From positions 310,001 to 374,000 of the forward strand of contig NZ_MWQN01000003.1 of assembly GCF_002024165.1 (NCBI RefSeq): 64,000 nucleotides of DNA, written 5' to 3'. The notes below the pieces were generated by a model, which had not been told where the DNA came from, made no database searches, and saw nothing but the letters and a program-made list of their open reading frames with translations. The translations under genes and the position numbers were made by a program. Of this stretch, positions 26,004-34,717 are shown in pieces (within the stretch, counting starts at the first letter, position 1; each line of letters starts with the position of its first letter). This DNA comes from Embleya scabrispora (GTDB taxonomy: Bacteria; Actinomycetota; Actinomycetes; Streptomycetales; Streptomycetaceae).

Positions 26004-26345
26004 ATGGGGCTCACCGTCCGCCACGGCACCGATCGGCTCGTCGTCACGTTGCCGGCCCGCGTCGACCGCCGAAACGCGTCCGCCGTCCTGGACAACCTGA
26101 TGCGGGTTCTCAACGTGCCGACCGGCCGGGACTGCCGCGAAGTGGTGTTGGACCTGCGGGAGACCGCCTTTCTCGACGAAAGCGGCCCATGGATCCTGTC
26201 CGCCGTACGTCGAGGCGCGGGGCTGTTGCATATGCACGTCTCCTACGAGGCGGCCGACGCCCACACCCGCGATGTCGCGACCGAGGCGGGGCTGGCGCCC
26301 ACCGTCGATTCCAACCGCCCCGACCTGACCCTGGCCGCCTCCTGA
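26004..26345 (+). CDS. STAS-domain (anti-sigma factor antagonist-like) protein
   Basis: 113 residues. It has the STAS pattern: TDRLVVTLPARVDRRNASAV, CREVVLDLRETAFLDESGPW with Ser in DESG at the usual phosphorylation position, then LHMHVSYEAADAHTRDVATE. It probably binds an anti-sigma kinase (RsbW/SpoIIAB type) and is switched by phosphorylation, but no kinase gene is beside it. Start context CATGGGGCTC with AGGAACG upstream is acceptable. It lies alone between the UspA gene and the arsenic island. Confidence 0.75.
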   Translation: MGLTVRHGTDRLVVTLPARVDRRNASAVLDNLMRVLNVPTGRDCREVVLDLRETAFLDESGPWILSAVRRGAGLLHMHVSYEAADAHTRDVATEAGLAPTVDSNRPDLTLAAS

Positions 26346-26382
26346 AGAAGGCACCCTCCTCGCCGGCGTTCCGCGCCGGGCG

Positions 26383-26850
26383 TCAGCCGCCGCACGCACA
26401 GGCCGCGGCGGGTGCCGGAGCGTCCGAAGCCTCACCCGTACAGCAGGCGTCGGCGCCGGGCGCCCCGCTCTTGCCCAGCCGGTCGGCGTCGGCCTTGACG
26501 ACGTAGACCTCCCACGGCTCCTTGCCCGGGCCGTGGACCCACACCTTGTCCTGGAGGGCATAGCAGCACGAGGTGTCGTTTTCCTCGAACGTGGCGAGTC
26601 CGGCGTCCTTGAGGCGGGTGGTGGCGGCGTTGACGTCGTCGGTGGAGCCGACCTCGACGCCGAGGTGGTCCAGGCGGGTGTCCTGGCCGGCCTCGCCCTC
26701 GATGAGGACGAGCTTCAGGGGCGGGTCGGCGACGGAGAAGTTCGCGTAGCCGGGTCGGCGCTTGGCGGGCTCCACGCCGAGCAGCTTGGAGTAGAAGGTC
26801 ACCGAGGCCTCGAGGTCGGCGACGTTGAGCGCGAGTTGCACACGGGACAT
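26383..26850 (-). CDS. arsI: ArsI/CadI-type VOC metalloenzyme (C-As lyase-like)
   Basis: 156 residues from the ATG at 26850 (GGGGAGA upstream). RVQLALNVADLEASVTFYSK, RLDHLGVEVGSTDDVNAATT and ENDTSCCYALQDKVWVHGPG are the ArsI/CadI family signatures: the CC pair binds trivalent organoarsenicals, and the His/Glu residues bind iron. The C-terminal ~25 residues add ADACCTGEAS and ACACGG, four more Cys. It probably demethylates methylarsonite, or binds metal, in the cytosol. It is divergent from arsR across a perfect palindromic operator, so it is arsenic-inducible by inference. Confidence 0.88.
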   Translation of the reverse strand: MSRVQLALNVADLEASVTFYSKLLGVEPAKRRPGYANFSVADPPLKLVLIEGEAGQDTRLDHLGVEVGSTDDVNAATTRLKDAGLATFEENDTSCCYALQDKVWVHGPGKEPWEVYVVKADADRLGKSGAPGADACCTGEASDAPAPAAACACGG

Positions 26851-26870
26851 GACAGTGGTCTCCCCATCGG

Positions 26871-26896
26871 CTTGTATCGATGTCGATCGATACAAG
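26871..26896. promoter_or_regulatory. ArsR operator, perfect palindrome
   Basis: CTTGTATCGA (26871-26880) and TCGATACAAG (26887-26896) are perfect 10-bp inverted arms around TGTCGA. The site lies between the divergent arsI (start 26850) and arsR (start 26933) genes. AT-rich ATCGAT-type palindromes are characteristic of SmtB/ArsR repressors. Both transcripts are probably repressed until arsenite binds. Confidence 0.85.
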
Positions 26897-26932
26897 CTTG
26901 CGCGTTGGATCGAAGAACGTCAACATAGAGGA

Positions 26933-27331
26933 ATGTCGAAACAGGAATTCGTGGTACTCGGTCAGGACACCGAAGGTTGTTGCCCCACGCTGCTGACCGC
27001 CCCACTGGACGAGGATCGGGCCGCCGACCTGGCGCGGGTGTTCAAGGCGTTGGGCGACCCGGTGCGACTGCGACTGCTGTCGATGATCGCCTCCCGGGCG
27101 GGCGGGGAGATCTGCGTCTGCGATCTCACCCCGGCGTTCGACCTGTCCCAGCCGACCATCTCCCACCACCTCAAGCTGCTGAAGCAGGCCGGGCTGATCG
27201 CCTCCGAGCGGCGCGGGACCTGGGTGTACTACCGGCTCCTGCCCGCCATGACCGATCGCCTCGCCGCGATCCTCACCCGCCCCGCCGGCGAGCCCCGTCC
27301 CGAACCCGCCCCCGCGCCGGTCGGCGCGTGA
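26933..27331 (+). CDS. arsR: ArsR/SmtB-family arsenic-responsive repressor
   Basis: 132 residues from the ATG at 26933 (AGAGGA upstream). The winged helix runs LARVFKALGDPVRLRLLSMI, then EICVCDLTPAFDLSQPTISH followed by HLKLLKQAGLI. The recognition-helix pair C61-V-C63 is the classical ArsR metal site, and an extra N-terminal pair C16-C17 (EGCCPTLL) may contribute the third ligand. Its stop overlaps the GTG of acr3 (GTGA), which indicates translational coupling of arsR-acr3-arsC. Confidence 0.95.
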   Translation: MSKQEFVVLGQDTEGCCPTLLTAPLDEDRAADLARVFKALGDPVRLRLLSMIASRAGGEICVCDLTPAFDLSQPTISHHLKLLKQAGLIASERRGTWVYYRLLPAMTDRLAAILTRPAGEPRPEPAPAPVGA

Positions 27332-28431
27332 GCGCCCCGGTCGGGACTCCGGCGGGACCGGTCGCCGGACGACTGTCGTTCCTCGACCGCTTCCTCGCGG
27401 TGTGGATCCTGATCGCGATGGCCGCCGGCCTCGGCCTGGGCCGGCTCGTCCCCGGCCTGGGCGACGCGCTCGCGAAGGTGACGGTCACCGGCGTCTCCTT
27501 GCCGATCGCGCTCGGCCTGCTGGTGATGATGTACCCGGTGCTCGCGAAGGTCCGCTGGGACCGGCTCGACACCGTCACCCGCGACCGGCGGCTGCTCCTG
27601 CCGTCCCTGGTCCTGAACTGGATCGTGGGCCCGGCACTGATGTTCGCCCTCGCGTGGCTGATGCTGCCCGATCTGCCCGAGTACCGCACCGGCCTGATCG
27701 TCGTCGGCCTGGCCCGCTGCATCGCCATGGTGATCATCTGGAACGACCTCGCCTGCGGCGACCGTGAGGCCGCCGCCGTCCTGGTCGCCCTCAACTCGGT
27801 GTTCCAGGTGATCGCCTTCGCCGCGCTCGGCTGGTTCTACCTCGACGTGCTGCCCGGATGGCTCGGCCTGGAACGCACCGCCCTGGACGTGTCCGTATGG
27901 GAAATCGCCCGGAGCGTGCTGATCTTCCTCGGCATCCCGCTCCTGGCCGGGTTCCTCACCCGCCGCCTCGGCGAGAAGGTCGGGGGCAGGACCTGGTACG
28001 AGACGAGGGTGATCCCCAGGATCGGCCCGTTCGCCCTGTACGGGCTCCTGTTCACCATCGTCGTGCTCTTCGCCCTCCAAGGCGACGCCGTCACCGCCAA
28101 GCCGCTCGACGTCGCCCGGATCGCGCTGCCCCTGCTCGCCTACTTCGCGCTGATGTGGGGCGGGTCCATGGCCGTCGGACGCGCGGTCGGCCTGAACCAT
28201 GCGCGGGCCACGACACTTGCGTTCACCGCCGCGGGCAACAACTTCGAGCTGGCCATCGCGGTCGCCATCGCCACCTTCGGCGCCACCTCGGGACAGGCCC
28301 TCGCCGGAGTCGTCGGACCCCTCATCGAAGTGCCGGTGCTCATCGGCCTCGTGTACGTCGCCCTCGCCGCCCGCCGCTACTTCCCGCAGCCCGCCGCCAC
28401 CGCAGCCCCGGAAGGCCCCGCCCGTGTCTGA
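27328..28431 (+). CDS. acr3: Acr3-family arsenite efflux permease
   Basis: 367 residues from GTG 27328, overlapping the arsR stop. About ten hydrophobic helices are seen. The family signature GLARCIAMVIIWNDLACGD carries the essential Cys (C131), and GNNFELAIAVAIATFG and GPLIEVPVLIGLVY carry the conserved Asn/Glu region. It exports arsenite across the inner membrane driven by proton motive force. The first ~12 residues, APVGTPAGPVAGR, are a hydrophilic N-terminal extension. It overlaps arsC downstream by 8 bases. Confidence 0.95.
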   Translation: MSAPVGTPAGPVAGRLSFLDRFLAVWILIAMAAGLGLGRLVPGLGDALAKVTVTGVSLPIALGLLVMMYPVLAKVRWDRLDTVTRDRRLLLPSLVLNWIVGPALMFALAWLMLPDLPEYRTGLIVVGLARCIAMVIIWNDLACGDREAAAVLVALNSVFQVIAFAALGWFYLDVLPGWLGLERTALDVSVWEIARSVLIFLGIPLLAGFLTRRLGEKVGGRTWYETRVIPRIGPFALYGLLFTIVVLFALQGDAVTAKPLDVARIALPLLAYFALMWGGSMAVGRAVGLNHARATTLAFTAAGNNFELAIAVAIATFGATSGQALAGVVGPLIEVPVLIGLVYVALAARRYFPQPAATAAPEGPARV

Positions 28432-28840
28432 ACCCACCACGCCATCCGTGCTGTTCGTGTGCGTCCACAACGCCGGACGGTCCCAGATGGCCGCCGCCTG
28501 GCTCACCCACCTCGCCGACGGCCGGGTCGAGGTCCGCTCCGCCGGATCCGCGCCCGCCGACGCCGTGAACCCGGCCGCCGTCGCGGCGATGACGGAGGTC
28601 GGCATCGACATGTCCACCGAGAGGCCGAAAATCCTGACCGTGGCGGCGGTACGCGCGTCCGACGTGGTGATCACCATGGGCTGCGGCGACACCTGCCCGG
28701 TCTTCCCCGGCAGGCGATACCTCGACTGGAAGCTCGACGACCCGGCCGGGCAGGGTGTCGAGGCCGTACGGCCGATCCGCGACGAGATCGAACGACGCGT
28801 CCGCGCCCTGCTCGCCGAACTCGGCATCGAGGCGGCCTGA
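28424..28840 (+). CDS. arsC: Thioredoxin-type arsenate reductase
   Basis: 138 residues from GTG 28424, overlapping the acr3 stop (GGAAGGCCC upstream). The low-molecular-weight phosphatase loop FVCVHNAGRSQ places catalytic Cys13 and Arg19. MGCGDTCPVFPG gives C87 and C91, the relay cysteines used in thioredoxin-coupled reductases (Cys10/82/89 in the staphylococcal enzyme). DWKLDDPAG holds the general acid. It reduces arsenate to arsenite for export by Acr3. Last gene of the arsR operon. Confidence 0.95.
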   Translation: MSEPTTPSVLFVCVHNAGRSQMAAAWLTHLADGRVEVRSAGSAPADAVNPAAVAAMTEVGIDMSTERPKILTVAAVRASDVVITMGCGDTCPVFPGRRYLDWKLDDPAGQGVEAVRPIRDEIERRVRALLAELGIEAA

Positions 28841-29012
28841 CCGGCGCCGCCGCAACGGGTGGGCACGTCACGGCGATGCGGCGCGCACACGCCGGCGGCG
28901 CCGTGTACCGCACACCGACGACCGTCTGCCGATTGTGGACATTCGCGGCGCGAAAGCAGGCCGCGTTCCAGGATCGCCGATCTTCCACGACCGGCTCGGG
29001 CACGCTGGTGGG

Positions 29013-30074
29013 GTGACCTACTTCGTACACGTCGATGTCGTCCCCCCGAGCGGGCATCCACCCCTGGACAACCTGCAGCGGGCAGGCATAGCCCGCCTGC
29101 TCGCCGAACCCCTGGAGCATCTGGACGGCGTCGACGGCCCCGACGACATGAGCATCGACCTGGACGACTTCCGTATCGGCTCGCATCCCGAGGGTGCCCT
29201 CGTGCTCTTGGAACTGGATGCCCCCGCTCTGGAGTTCGCCGAGACGGCCGCCCGTGAGGTGGTCGAGGAGATCCTGGGCAACACCGAAGGCTTGGAGGAG
29301 TGGGCAGTTGCCTCCTGCGAGGTCAAACTGCACGACGCACTCGCGCGGAAAAGCCTCGCCGCCGCCGACGGCCCCGACGCGCCGCCCGCGGACCCGGCGG
29401 AGCGCGCCCGACTCCACCGCCGCCCGGTGCCGGACCCGCACCCGAACCCGGGAACGCCGACCGCCGAAGAGGTCGAGACGTATTGCGGGCGTCTTCGGAG
29501 CCTGGCCCCGCGCCTGACCCGTTTTCCCGCGGGCCGATTCGGTCACGACACCTCGAACCCGCTCCCCCACGCCACCGTCGAACTGGCGGCAGGCGCCCTC
29601 GTCTACGCCATCGATCCGCTCATCGACGAACTCTTCGGCGACCTGGTGAGCCTGGCCGAGGACGAAGTGGCCGACCACGTCGAGGACTCCGACGCGGACT
29701 TCTTCATTCTGGACGAACTTCCGCCCGCCTTCGCCGAGCAGTACACCGAGCTGTTCGTCCGCCGATTCATCATCGCCGCCGCCGGTGTGACCCAACGCCT
29801 CACCTCGACCACGTGGCACCCACCCGCCACCACGGCCGAAGCACTCGCCCTGCACCTGCTCCTCCAGGAGGCCATTCCCGTCCTCGACATCCACGGCCTG
29901 TACGACCACGACATCAAAAGCGCATACGCCGCGTTCAGGGAGGCACTCCTGGGCGACCTCGACCCGGAGTGGCTCTACGAGGAAGACCCGTTCGACGAAC
30001 GGAACCCGGTCACGGACTGGTTCAAAACCTTCGGATCCGACACGCGGGTCCACTTCTACACCCTCGGCGACTGA
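29013..30074 (+). CDS. Conserved hypothetical protein, acidic and cytosolic
   Basis: 353 residues if it starts at GTG 29013 (TYFVHVDVVPPSGHPPLDNL); the frame is open upstream but Arg-rich. The sequence has two parts: an N-terminal region to ~115 with regular hydrophobic spacing (ALVLLELDAPALEFAETAAR, AVASCEVKLHDALARKSLAA), and, after a Pro-rich linker near residue 145, a helical C-terminal part that is strongly acidic (DLVSLAEDEVADHVEDSDAD, EEDPFDERN). There is no signal peptide or membrane helix. No family is recognised. It is a single gene between the arsenic operon and the epoxide hydrolase. Confidence 0.7.
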   Translation: MTYFVHVDVVPPSGHPPLDNLQRAGIARLLAEPLEHLDGVDGPDDMSIDLDDFRIGSHPEGALVLLELDAPALEFAETAAREVVEEILGNTEGLEEWAVASCEVKLHDALARKSLAAADGPDAPPADPAERARLHRRPVPDPHPNPGTPTAEEVETYCGRLRSLAPRLTRFPAGRFGHDTSNPLPHATVELAAGALVYAIDPLIDELFGDLVSLAEDEVADHVEDSDADFFILDELPPAFAEQYTELFVRRFIIAAAGVTQRLTSTTWHPPATTAEALALHLLLQEAIPVLDIHGLYDHDIKSAYAAFREALLGDLDPEWLYEEDPFDERNPVTDWFKTFGSDTRVHFYTLGD

Positions 30075-30211
30075 CGAAGATCGTGCGGGCAACGACGCCG
30101 GCGCCCGCATACGGCTGTCCGGAATCAGCGAGGGCCGGTCGGCGTTTGCAGCTACCGACACGAAACCCGCGCCGGCCGCGCCCTGTCGGCGGATGAGCCA
30201 CCGAAGGACAC

Positions 30212-31372
30212 ATGAGCACAGAGCGATACCACATCTCGGTCCCCGGCCACGTGCTCGACGACCTGCGCGAACGGCTGGTACGCACCCGGTTCACCACCGC
30301 GACGAACCCGGCCTACTGGGCGGCCGGGGTCGATCCCGACGCCCTGCGCGAGCTCGTGGCGTACTGGGCGGACGGTTTCGACTGGCGGGCGGCCGAGGCC
30401 CGGCTGAACGCCTACCCGCACTTCCGCGCCGAAGTCGGCGGCCGCAAGGTGCACTTCGTGCACATGCGCGGTAAGGGTCCGGCCGGGGGACCGGCATCCT
30501 TGCCGCTGGTACTCAGCCACGGATGGCCGAGCAGCTTCGTCGAGATGTTGCGAATCGCCGAGTTGCTGACCGACCCGGGCGCACACGGCGCGGACCCGGC
30601 GGACGCGTTCGACGTGGTGATCCCGTCACTGCCCGGGTTCGCCTTCTCCGAGCCGCCGGGCGGCCCGTTCACGCGGCGCGCCGTTGCCGAGACGTGGCAC
30701 GCGCTGATGACCGACGTGCTCGGCTACCCCCGCTTCGGCGCGGAGGGCGGCGACATCGGTAGCGGCGTCACGCAGTGGCTCGGCGCGCTGTTCCCGGACG
30801 TTGTGGCCGGCGTACTGGTCACCTCGTCGGTGGTCCCGACCGACTTCGGCGCGGCGCCGCCGACGCCCGAGGAGCAGCGGTTCCTCGATGCGCTGGCCGT
30901 GTACGATGCCGGGGACGGCGGCTACAGCGCGATCATGTCCACCCGCCCGGACACCGTCGCGGCCGCGCTGGTCGACTCCCCGGCGGGGCTGCTGGCGTGG
31001 ATCGTGGACAAGTACCGCGACTGGAGCGACTGCGGCGGCGACGTGACGACGCGCTGGGACCGCGACACGCTGCTGACGGTGGCGACGCTGTACTGGGCGA
31101 CCGGGTCGATCGGCACGTCGTTCGGCGAGTACCACGACTGGCCGCACAACCGGCCGGTGCCGCCGATCACCGTGCCCGGCGCCGTGACGTTGAGCAACGA
31201 GCCGGCGTTCCGCGGCATGCCACGCGGCCTCGCCGAACGGATCTTCACCGACCTGCGCCAGTGGCACACGCCGGAACGCGGCGGGCATTTCATGGCCCAC
31301 GAGGAACCCGAGCAACTGGCCCGCGACCTGCGCGACTTCTTCCGGCCGCTGCGGAAACCGGTCCGGGACTAG
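30212..31372 (+). CDS. Epoxide hydrolase with N-terminal EHN domain
   Basis: 386 residues. Residues 1-110 form the EHN domain (YHISVPGHVLDDLRERLVRT, YWADGFDWRAAEARLNAYPH). The alpha/beta-hydrolase core has the oxyanion motif LPLVLSHGWPSSFVEMLR and the nucleophile elbow EGGDIGSGVTQW with Asp181. The late HGGHFMAHE-like segment (RGGHFMAHEEPEQLARDL) provides the catalytic His. It probably opens epoxides, or hydrolyses an ester, in the cytosol; related enzymes also occur in juvenile-hormone-like and limonoid metabolism. No partner gene is adjacent. Confidence 0.92.
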   Translation: MSTERYHISVPGHVLDDLRERLVRTRFTTATNPAYWAAGVDPDALRELVAYWADGFDWRAAEARLNAYPHFRAEVGGRKVHFVHMRGKGPAGGPASLPLVLSHGWPSSFVEMLRIAELLTDPGAHGADPADAFDVVIPSLPGFAFSEPPGGPFTRRAVAETWHALMTDVLGYPRFGAEGGDIGSGVTQWLGALFPDVVAGVLVTSSVVPTDFGAAPPTPEEQRFLDALAVYDAGDGGYSAIMSTRPDTVAAALVDSPAGLLAWIVDKYRDWSDCGGDVTTRWDRDTLLTVATLYWATGSIGTSFGEYHDWPHNRPVPPITVPGAVTLSNEPAFRGMPRGLAERIFTDLRQWHTPERGGHFMAHEEPEQLARDLRDFFRPLRKPVRD

Positions 31373-31392
31373 GGTCGTCGAACGGATCGGGT

Positions 31393-31428
31393 TTCGAGCC
31401 CTTCGAGCCCTTCGAGCCGTTCGAGGCA
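31393..31428. repeat. Four tandem 9-bp units (TTCGAGCCC)
   Basis: TTCGAGCCC occurs at 31393-31401 and 31402-31410, then TTCGAGCCG and TTCGAGGCA follow directly to 31428. It lies just after the epoxide hydrolase stop. One frame reads repeating Phe-Glu-Pro, but no gene is supported there. It may be a microsatellite formed by slippage. Confidence 0.7.
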
Positions 31429-31666
31429 GAGGAAGGCGCGGGTCGTCGGCCGGCGCCCGGTGGTGGCCGCGGCGCCCGAAGAGGGCTCGTTTCCCGGAAT
31501 TTGCCGGTTCGGCCGGATCCCTTCGCCCGGCGTGGACGCCTGTGTGAGTGTTTCGCTTGCTCGGGCACGAACCCCGTCCTGCCCGGTCGTTCGCGGCCCC
31601 CACGAGGTGCCCGCGACAGCAGGTCGGTGTCGTGGTCGAGGTCTGCCTTCCACCCCAGGAGCCTCG

Positions 31667-34399
31667 ATGAATCGAAGAGTGACCACCACCGGGACCGTTC
31701 TCGCCTTACTCGCCGGCCTCACCGTCGGCGCGGCGACCCAATCGGCCGCGGCCGATCCGCCCGCGCCGTCCGGGTCTCAGGCGCTTGCCGTCGCCGCCGC
31801 CGATCGGGCGGCCGCAAGCGGCCTGGACGTCCTGGCCAAGGGACCCGACGAGCAGTACGAGCGGCAGGCGGTGACGCCGTGGGTCGACGATCTGTACTCC
31901 GTCGCCTACGAGCGCACCTACCGCGGCCTGCCGGTCGTCGGCGGTGACGCCGTCGTCCTCGCCGACGGCAAGGGCCGCGTCCGCGCGACCCAGTCCGCGA
32001 GCGACGTGCAGATATCCGCCCCGGTCCACCCGATCGTGCCGGCCGAGGCGGCCGAGACCACCTCCAGGGCCGAACTCGCGTCGGTGGACCGGGTCGAGTC
32101 GCCCCGCCTGGTCGTCCGGATCAGGGACGATCGCAGCGATCTCGCCTGGGAGACCGTACTCGTCGGCCGCACCGCGACCGCGCCCAGCCGCCTGCACGTC
32201 TTCGTCGACGCGAGCACGGGCACAGTGCTCGACAAGGTCGACGACGTCAAGGCCGGCACCGGCAACAGCCAGTGGAACGGGCCGAACATCCCGATCGACA
32301 CCACCAAGTCCGGTACCAAATACTCGCTGCGCGACCCGAACCGGCCCGGCCTGTCCTGCGCGGACTACTCCACCGGGACGGTGTTCTCCAAGTCCACCGA
32401 CTCGTGGGGCAACGGTCAGGCGTCGAGCAAGGAGACCGGCTGCGCCGACGTCATGTTCGCGGCCCAAAAAGAGTGGAACATGCTCCGCGACTGGCTCGGT
32501 CGCAACGGGCACAACGGCAACGGCGGCAGTTGGCCGGTCAAGGTCGGCCTGAACGACGTCAACGCCTACTGGGACGGCTCCTCCGTCTCCATCGGACACA
32601 ACCAGGCGAACAAGTGGATCGGCTCGATGGACGTCGTCGGCCACGAATTCGGCCACGGCATCGACCAGTTCACCCCCGGCGGCGCCGGCAGCGAACCGGG
32701 TCTGGGCGAGGCCACGGGCGACATCATGGGCGCGCTGACCGAGGCGTACACCAACGAATCCTCGCCCTACGACACCCCCGACTACACCGTCGGCGAAACG
32801 GTCAACCTGGTCGGCCAGGGGCCCATCCGCTACATGTACAAGCCGTCCACCAACGGCGACCCGAACTGCTACAGCTCCTCGATTCCCAACACCGAGGAGC
32901 ACGCGGCGGCCGGACCGCTGAACCACTGGTTCTACCTGCTCGCCGAGGGCACCAACCCCGGCGGCGGCAAGCCGACCAGCCCGACCTGCAACAACACCAC
33001 CCTCACCGGCGTGGGTATCCAGAAGGCCGGCAAGGTCTTCTACGGCGGCATGCTGCTCAAGACCAGCGGCATGACCTACAAGCGCTACCGCACCGCGACC
33101 CTGAAATCGGCGAAGACCCTCGACCCCACGTGCGGTCTGTTCAACAAGACCAAGGCCGCGTGGAACGCCATCAGCGTGCCCGCCCAGTCCGGCGACCCCA
33201 CCTGCACCGCAGGTTCCGGCCTGGACGACTTCGCCGTCGCCTTCACCTCGCCCTCGGGCATCGTGACACCGGGCGACTCGATCACGACCGCGGTGAGCAC
33301 GACCGTGACCGCGGGCGCGGCGGCGCAGGACGTCACCCTGTCCACGACCGGTCTGCCCCCCGGTGTGACCTCGACCTTCACCCCGGGGTCCGCCGAAGCG
33401 GGCGGCTCGACACTGACCCTGTCGGCGAGCCCGGCCGCGCCGGCGGGCACCTATCCCGTGACCGTCACCGGTAGCGGCCCCACCGCCACCCACACCGCCC
33501 GGTACACCCTGACCGTCACGGGTCCCGGCAACCGGAGCCTGGTGCCGCCCGACATCAACGTGGCCAACGTCCAGGCGCACCTGGCGCAGCTCAACACGAT
33601 CGCGAACCAGAACGGCGGCAACCGCCGAGCGGGCAGCGCCGGTTACACCGCGTCCGTGGCCTACGTGAAGGGCAAGCTCCAGGCCGCCGGCTTCACCGTG
33701 TCCGAGCAGGTCTGCACCTCCTGCCGATACCGTTCCAACAACCTGATCGCCGACTGGCCCGGCGGCCCCGCCAACCAGGTCGTCATGTTCGGCGCCCACC
33801 TGGACAGCGTCAGTGCCGGTCCCGGCATCAACGACAACGGCTCCGGCTCGGCCACCCTCCTGGAGAACGCCCTCGCGCTCGCCCGAGCCAACCCCACCCT
33901 CACCAAGCACGTACGCTTCGGCTGGTGGGCCGGCGAGGAACAGGGCCTCCAGGGCTCGCAGTTCTACGTCAGCCAACTCACCTCGACACAGCGCTCGGCG
34001 ATCAGGGGCTACTACAACTTCGACATGGTCGCCTCCCGCAACGCGGGCTACTTCGTCAACAACATCAACTCGGCCACCGCCGCGCCCCTCAAGGCGTACT
34101 GGGACACGCTGAACCTGCGCCCGGAGGAGAACGTCGAAGGCCAAGGCCGCTCCGACGACTACTCCTTCCAACGGGCCGGCATCCCCACCTCCGGCTACGC
34201 GGCCGGCGCCAGTGCCACCAAGTCCTCGGCGCAGGCGGCCAAATGGGGCGGCAGGGCCGGCGCGTCCTACGACTCGTGCTACCACTCCGCGTGTGACACC
34301 ACGAGCAACATCGACGCCACGGTGCTCAACCGCAGCGCCGACGGCGTGGCGTACGCGATCTGGAAGACCGCGGTCGGCGTCACCACGCCCACCACGTAG
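31667..34399 (+). CDS. Secreted M4 thermolysin-like + M28 aminopeptidase double protease
   Basis: 910 residues from the ATG at 31667 (CAGGAG upstream). Order: signal peptide ending near SAAA; propeptide with FTP/PepSY-like part ([20 protein letters not shown]); M4 catalytic domain with HEFGH at 326-330 and GLGEATGD giving the third ligand Glu348; an Ig-like ~90-residue linker domain (~520-615); and an M28 domain with zinc-site residues His711, Asp723, Glu757/758 and Asp786, in the same spacing as Streptomyces griseus aminopeptidase, plus [12 protein letters not shown] near 870. It would combine endo- and aminopeptidase activity in one exported protein, probably for extracellular protein use. 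Confidence 0.92.
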   Translation: MNRRVTTTGTVLALLAGLTVGAATQSAAADPPAPSGSQALAVAAADRAAASGLDVLAKGPDEQYERQAVTPWVDDLYSVAYERTYRGLPVVGGDAVVLADGKGRVRATQSASDVQISAPVHPIVPAEAAETTSRAELASVDRVESPRLVVRIRDDRSDLAWETVLVGRTATAPSRLHVFVDASTGTVLDKVDDVKAGTGNSQWNGPNIPIDTTKSGTKYSLRDPNRPGLSCADYSTGTVFSKSTDSWGNGQASSKETGCADVMFAAQKEWNMLRDWLGRNGHNGNGGSWPVKVGLNDVNAYWDGSSVSIGHNQANKWIGSMDVVGHEFGHGIDQFTPGGAGSEPGLGEATGDIMGALTEAYTNESSPYDTPDYTVGETVNLVGQGPIRYMYKPSTNGDPNCYSSSIPNTEEHAAAGPLNHWFYLLAEGTNPGGGKPTSPTCNNTTLTGVGIQKAGKVFYGGMLLKTSGMTYKRYRTATLKSAKTLDPTCGLFNKTKAAWNAISVPAQSGDPTCTAGSGLDDFAVAFTSPSGIVTPGDSITTAVSTTVTAGAAAQDVTLSTTGLPPGVTSTFTPGSAEAGGSTLTLSASPAAPAGTYPVTVTGSGPTATHTARYTLTVTGPGNRSLVPPDINVANVQAHLAQLNTIANQNGGNRRAGSAGYTASVAYVKGKLQAAGFTVSEQVCTSCRYRSNNLIADWPGGPANQVVMFGAHLDSVSAGPGINDNGSGSATLLENALALARANPTLTKHVRFGWWAGEEQGLQGSQFYVSQLTSTQRSAIRGYYNFDMVASRNAGYFVNNINSATAAPLKAYWDTLNLRPEENVEGQGRSDDYSFQRAGIPTSGYAAGASATKSSAQAAKWGGRAGASYDSCYHSACDTTSNIDATVLNRSADGVAYAIWKTAVGVTTPTT

Positions 34400-34717
34400 C
34401 CCTTGACGACTACCGGTACCGGCCGGCCGAAGCAGGCCGGTACCGGCAGCCGCCACCCCCCACGCGGCGCGGCCGCGGGACGGCGGCCCCTGCCATCTCC
34501 AGCGTCGCGCCGGCGCTCCGGACTCGCAAAGCCGCGATCCGGCCGTCCCGTGGCCACCGTCGCCTCGTGATCACCGCCGCGATCCTTGCGTGTCGGCCTG
34601 TGACGCGATGTCGGTCGGCGTGTAGCCACCGGCCGACAGGGAACGATCCCAGCCACCACCGGGAAGGCCGCTGCCCGAGTCGTTCGGCCGTGGAACCCGA
34701 CGGCGAGAGGGATCGGC
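34400..34717. other. 318-bp intergenic region
   Basis: It begins with the protease terminator hairpin (34413-34446), listed separately. The remainder, to the oxidoreductase ATG, has no clear gene and no repeat; GGCGAGAGGG just before 34718 is the ribosome site of the next gene. Confidence 0.4.
34413..34446. terminator. Terminator hairpin after the double protease gene
   Basis: CCGGTACCGGCC (34413-34424) and GGCCGGTACCGG (34435-34446) are perfect 12-bp arms around a 10-base loop, 13 bases past the stop codon. There is no T-run, as is usual in very high-GC terminators. Confidence 0.7.

Noticed and set aside
31393-31428. Small gene encoding Phe-Glu-Pro repeats
   Set aside because: The repeats lie in a frame without start signals between two genes. 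A tandem DNA repeat explains it.
31706-34456. 916-codon minus-strand frame opposite the M4-M28 protease
   Set aside because: The plus strand has complete zinc-site motifs and a signal peptide, while the minus-strand product is low-complexity Val/Gly/Arg sequence.
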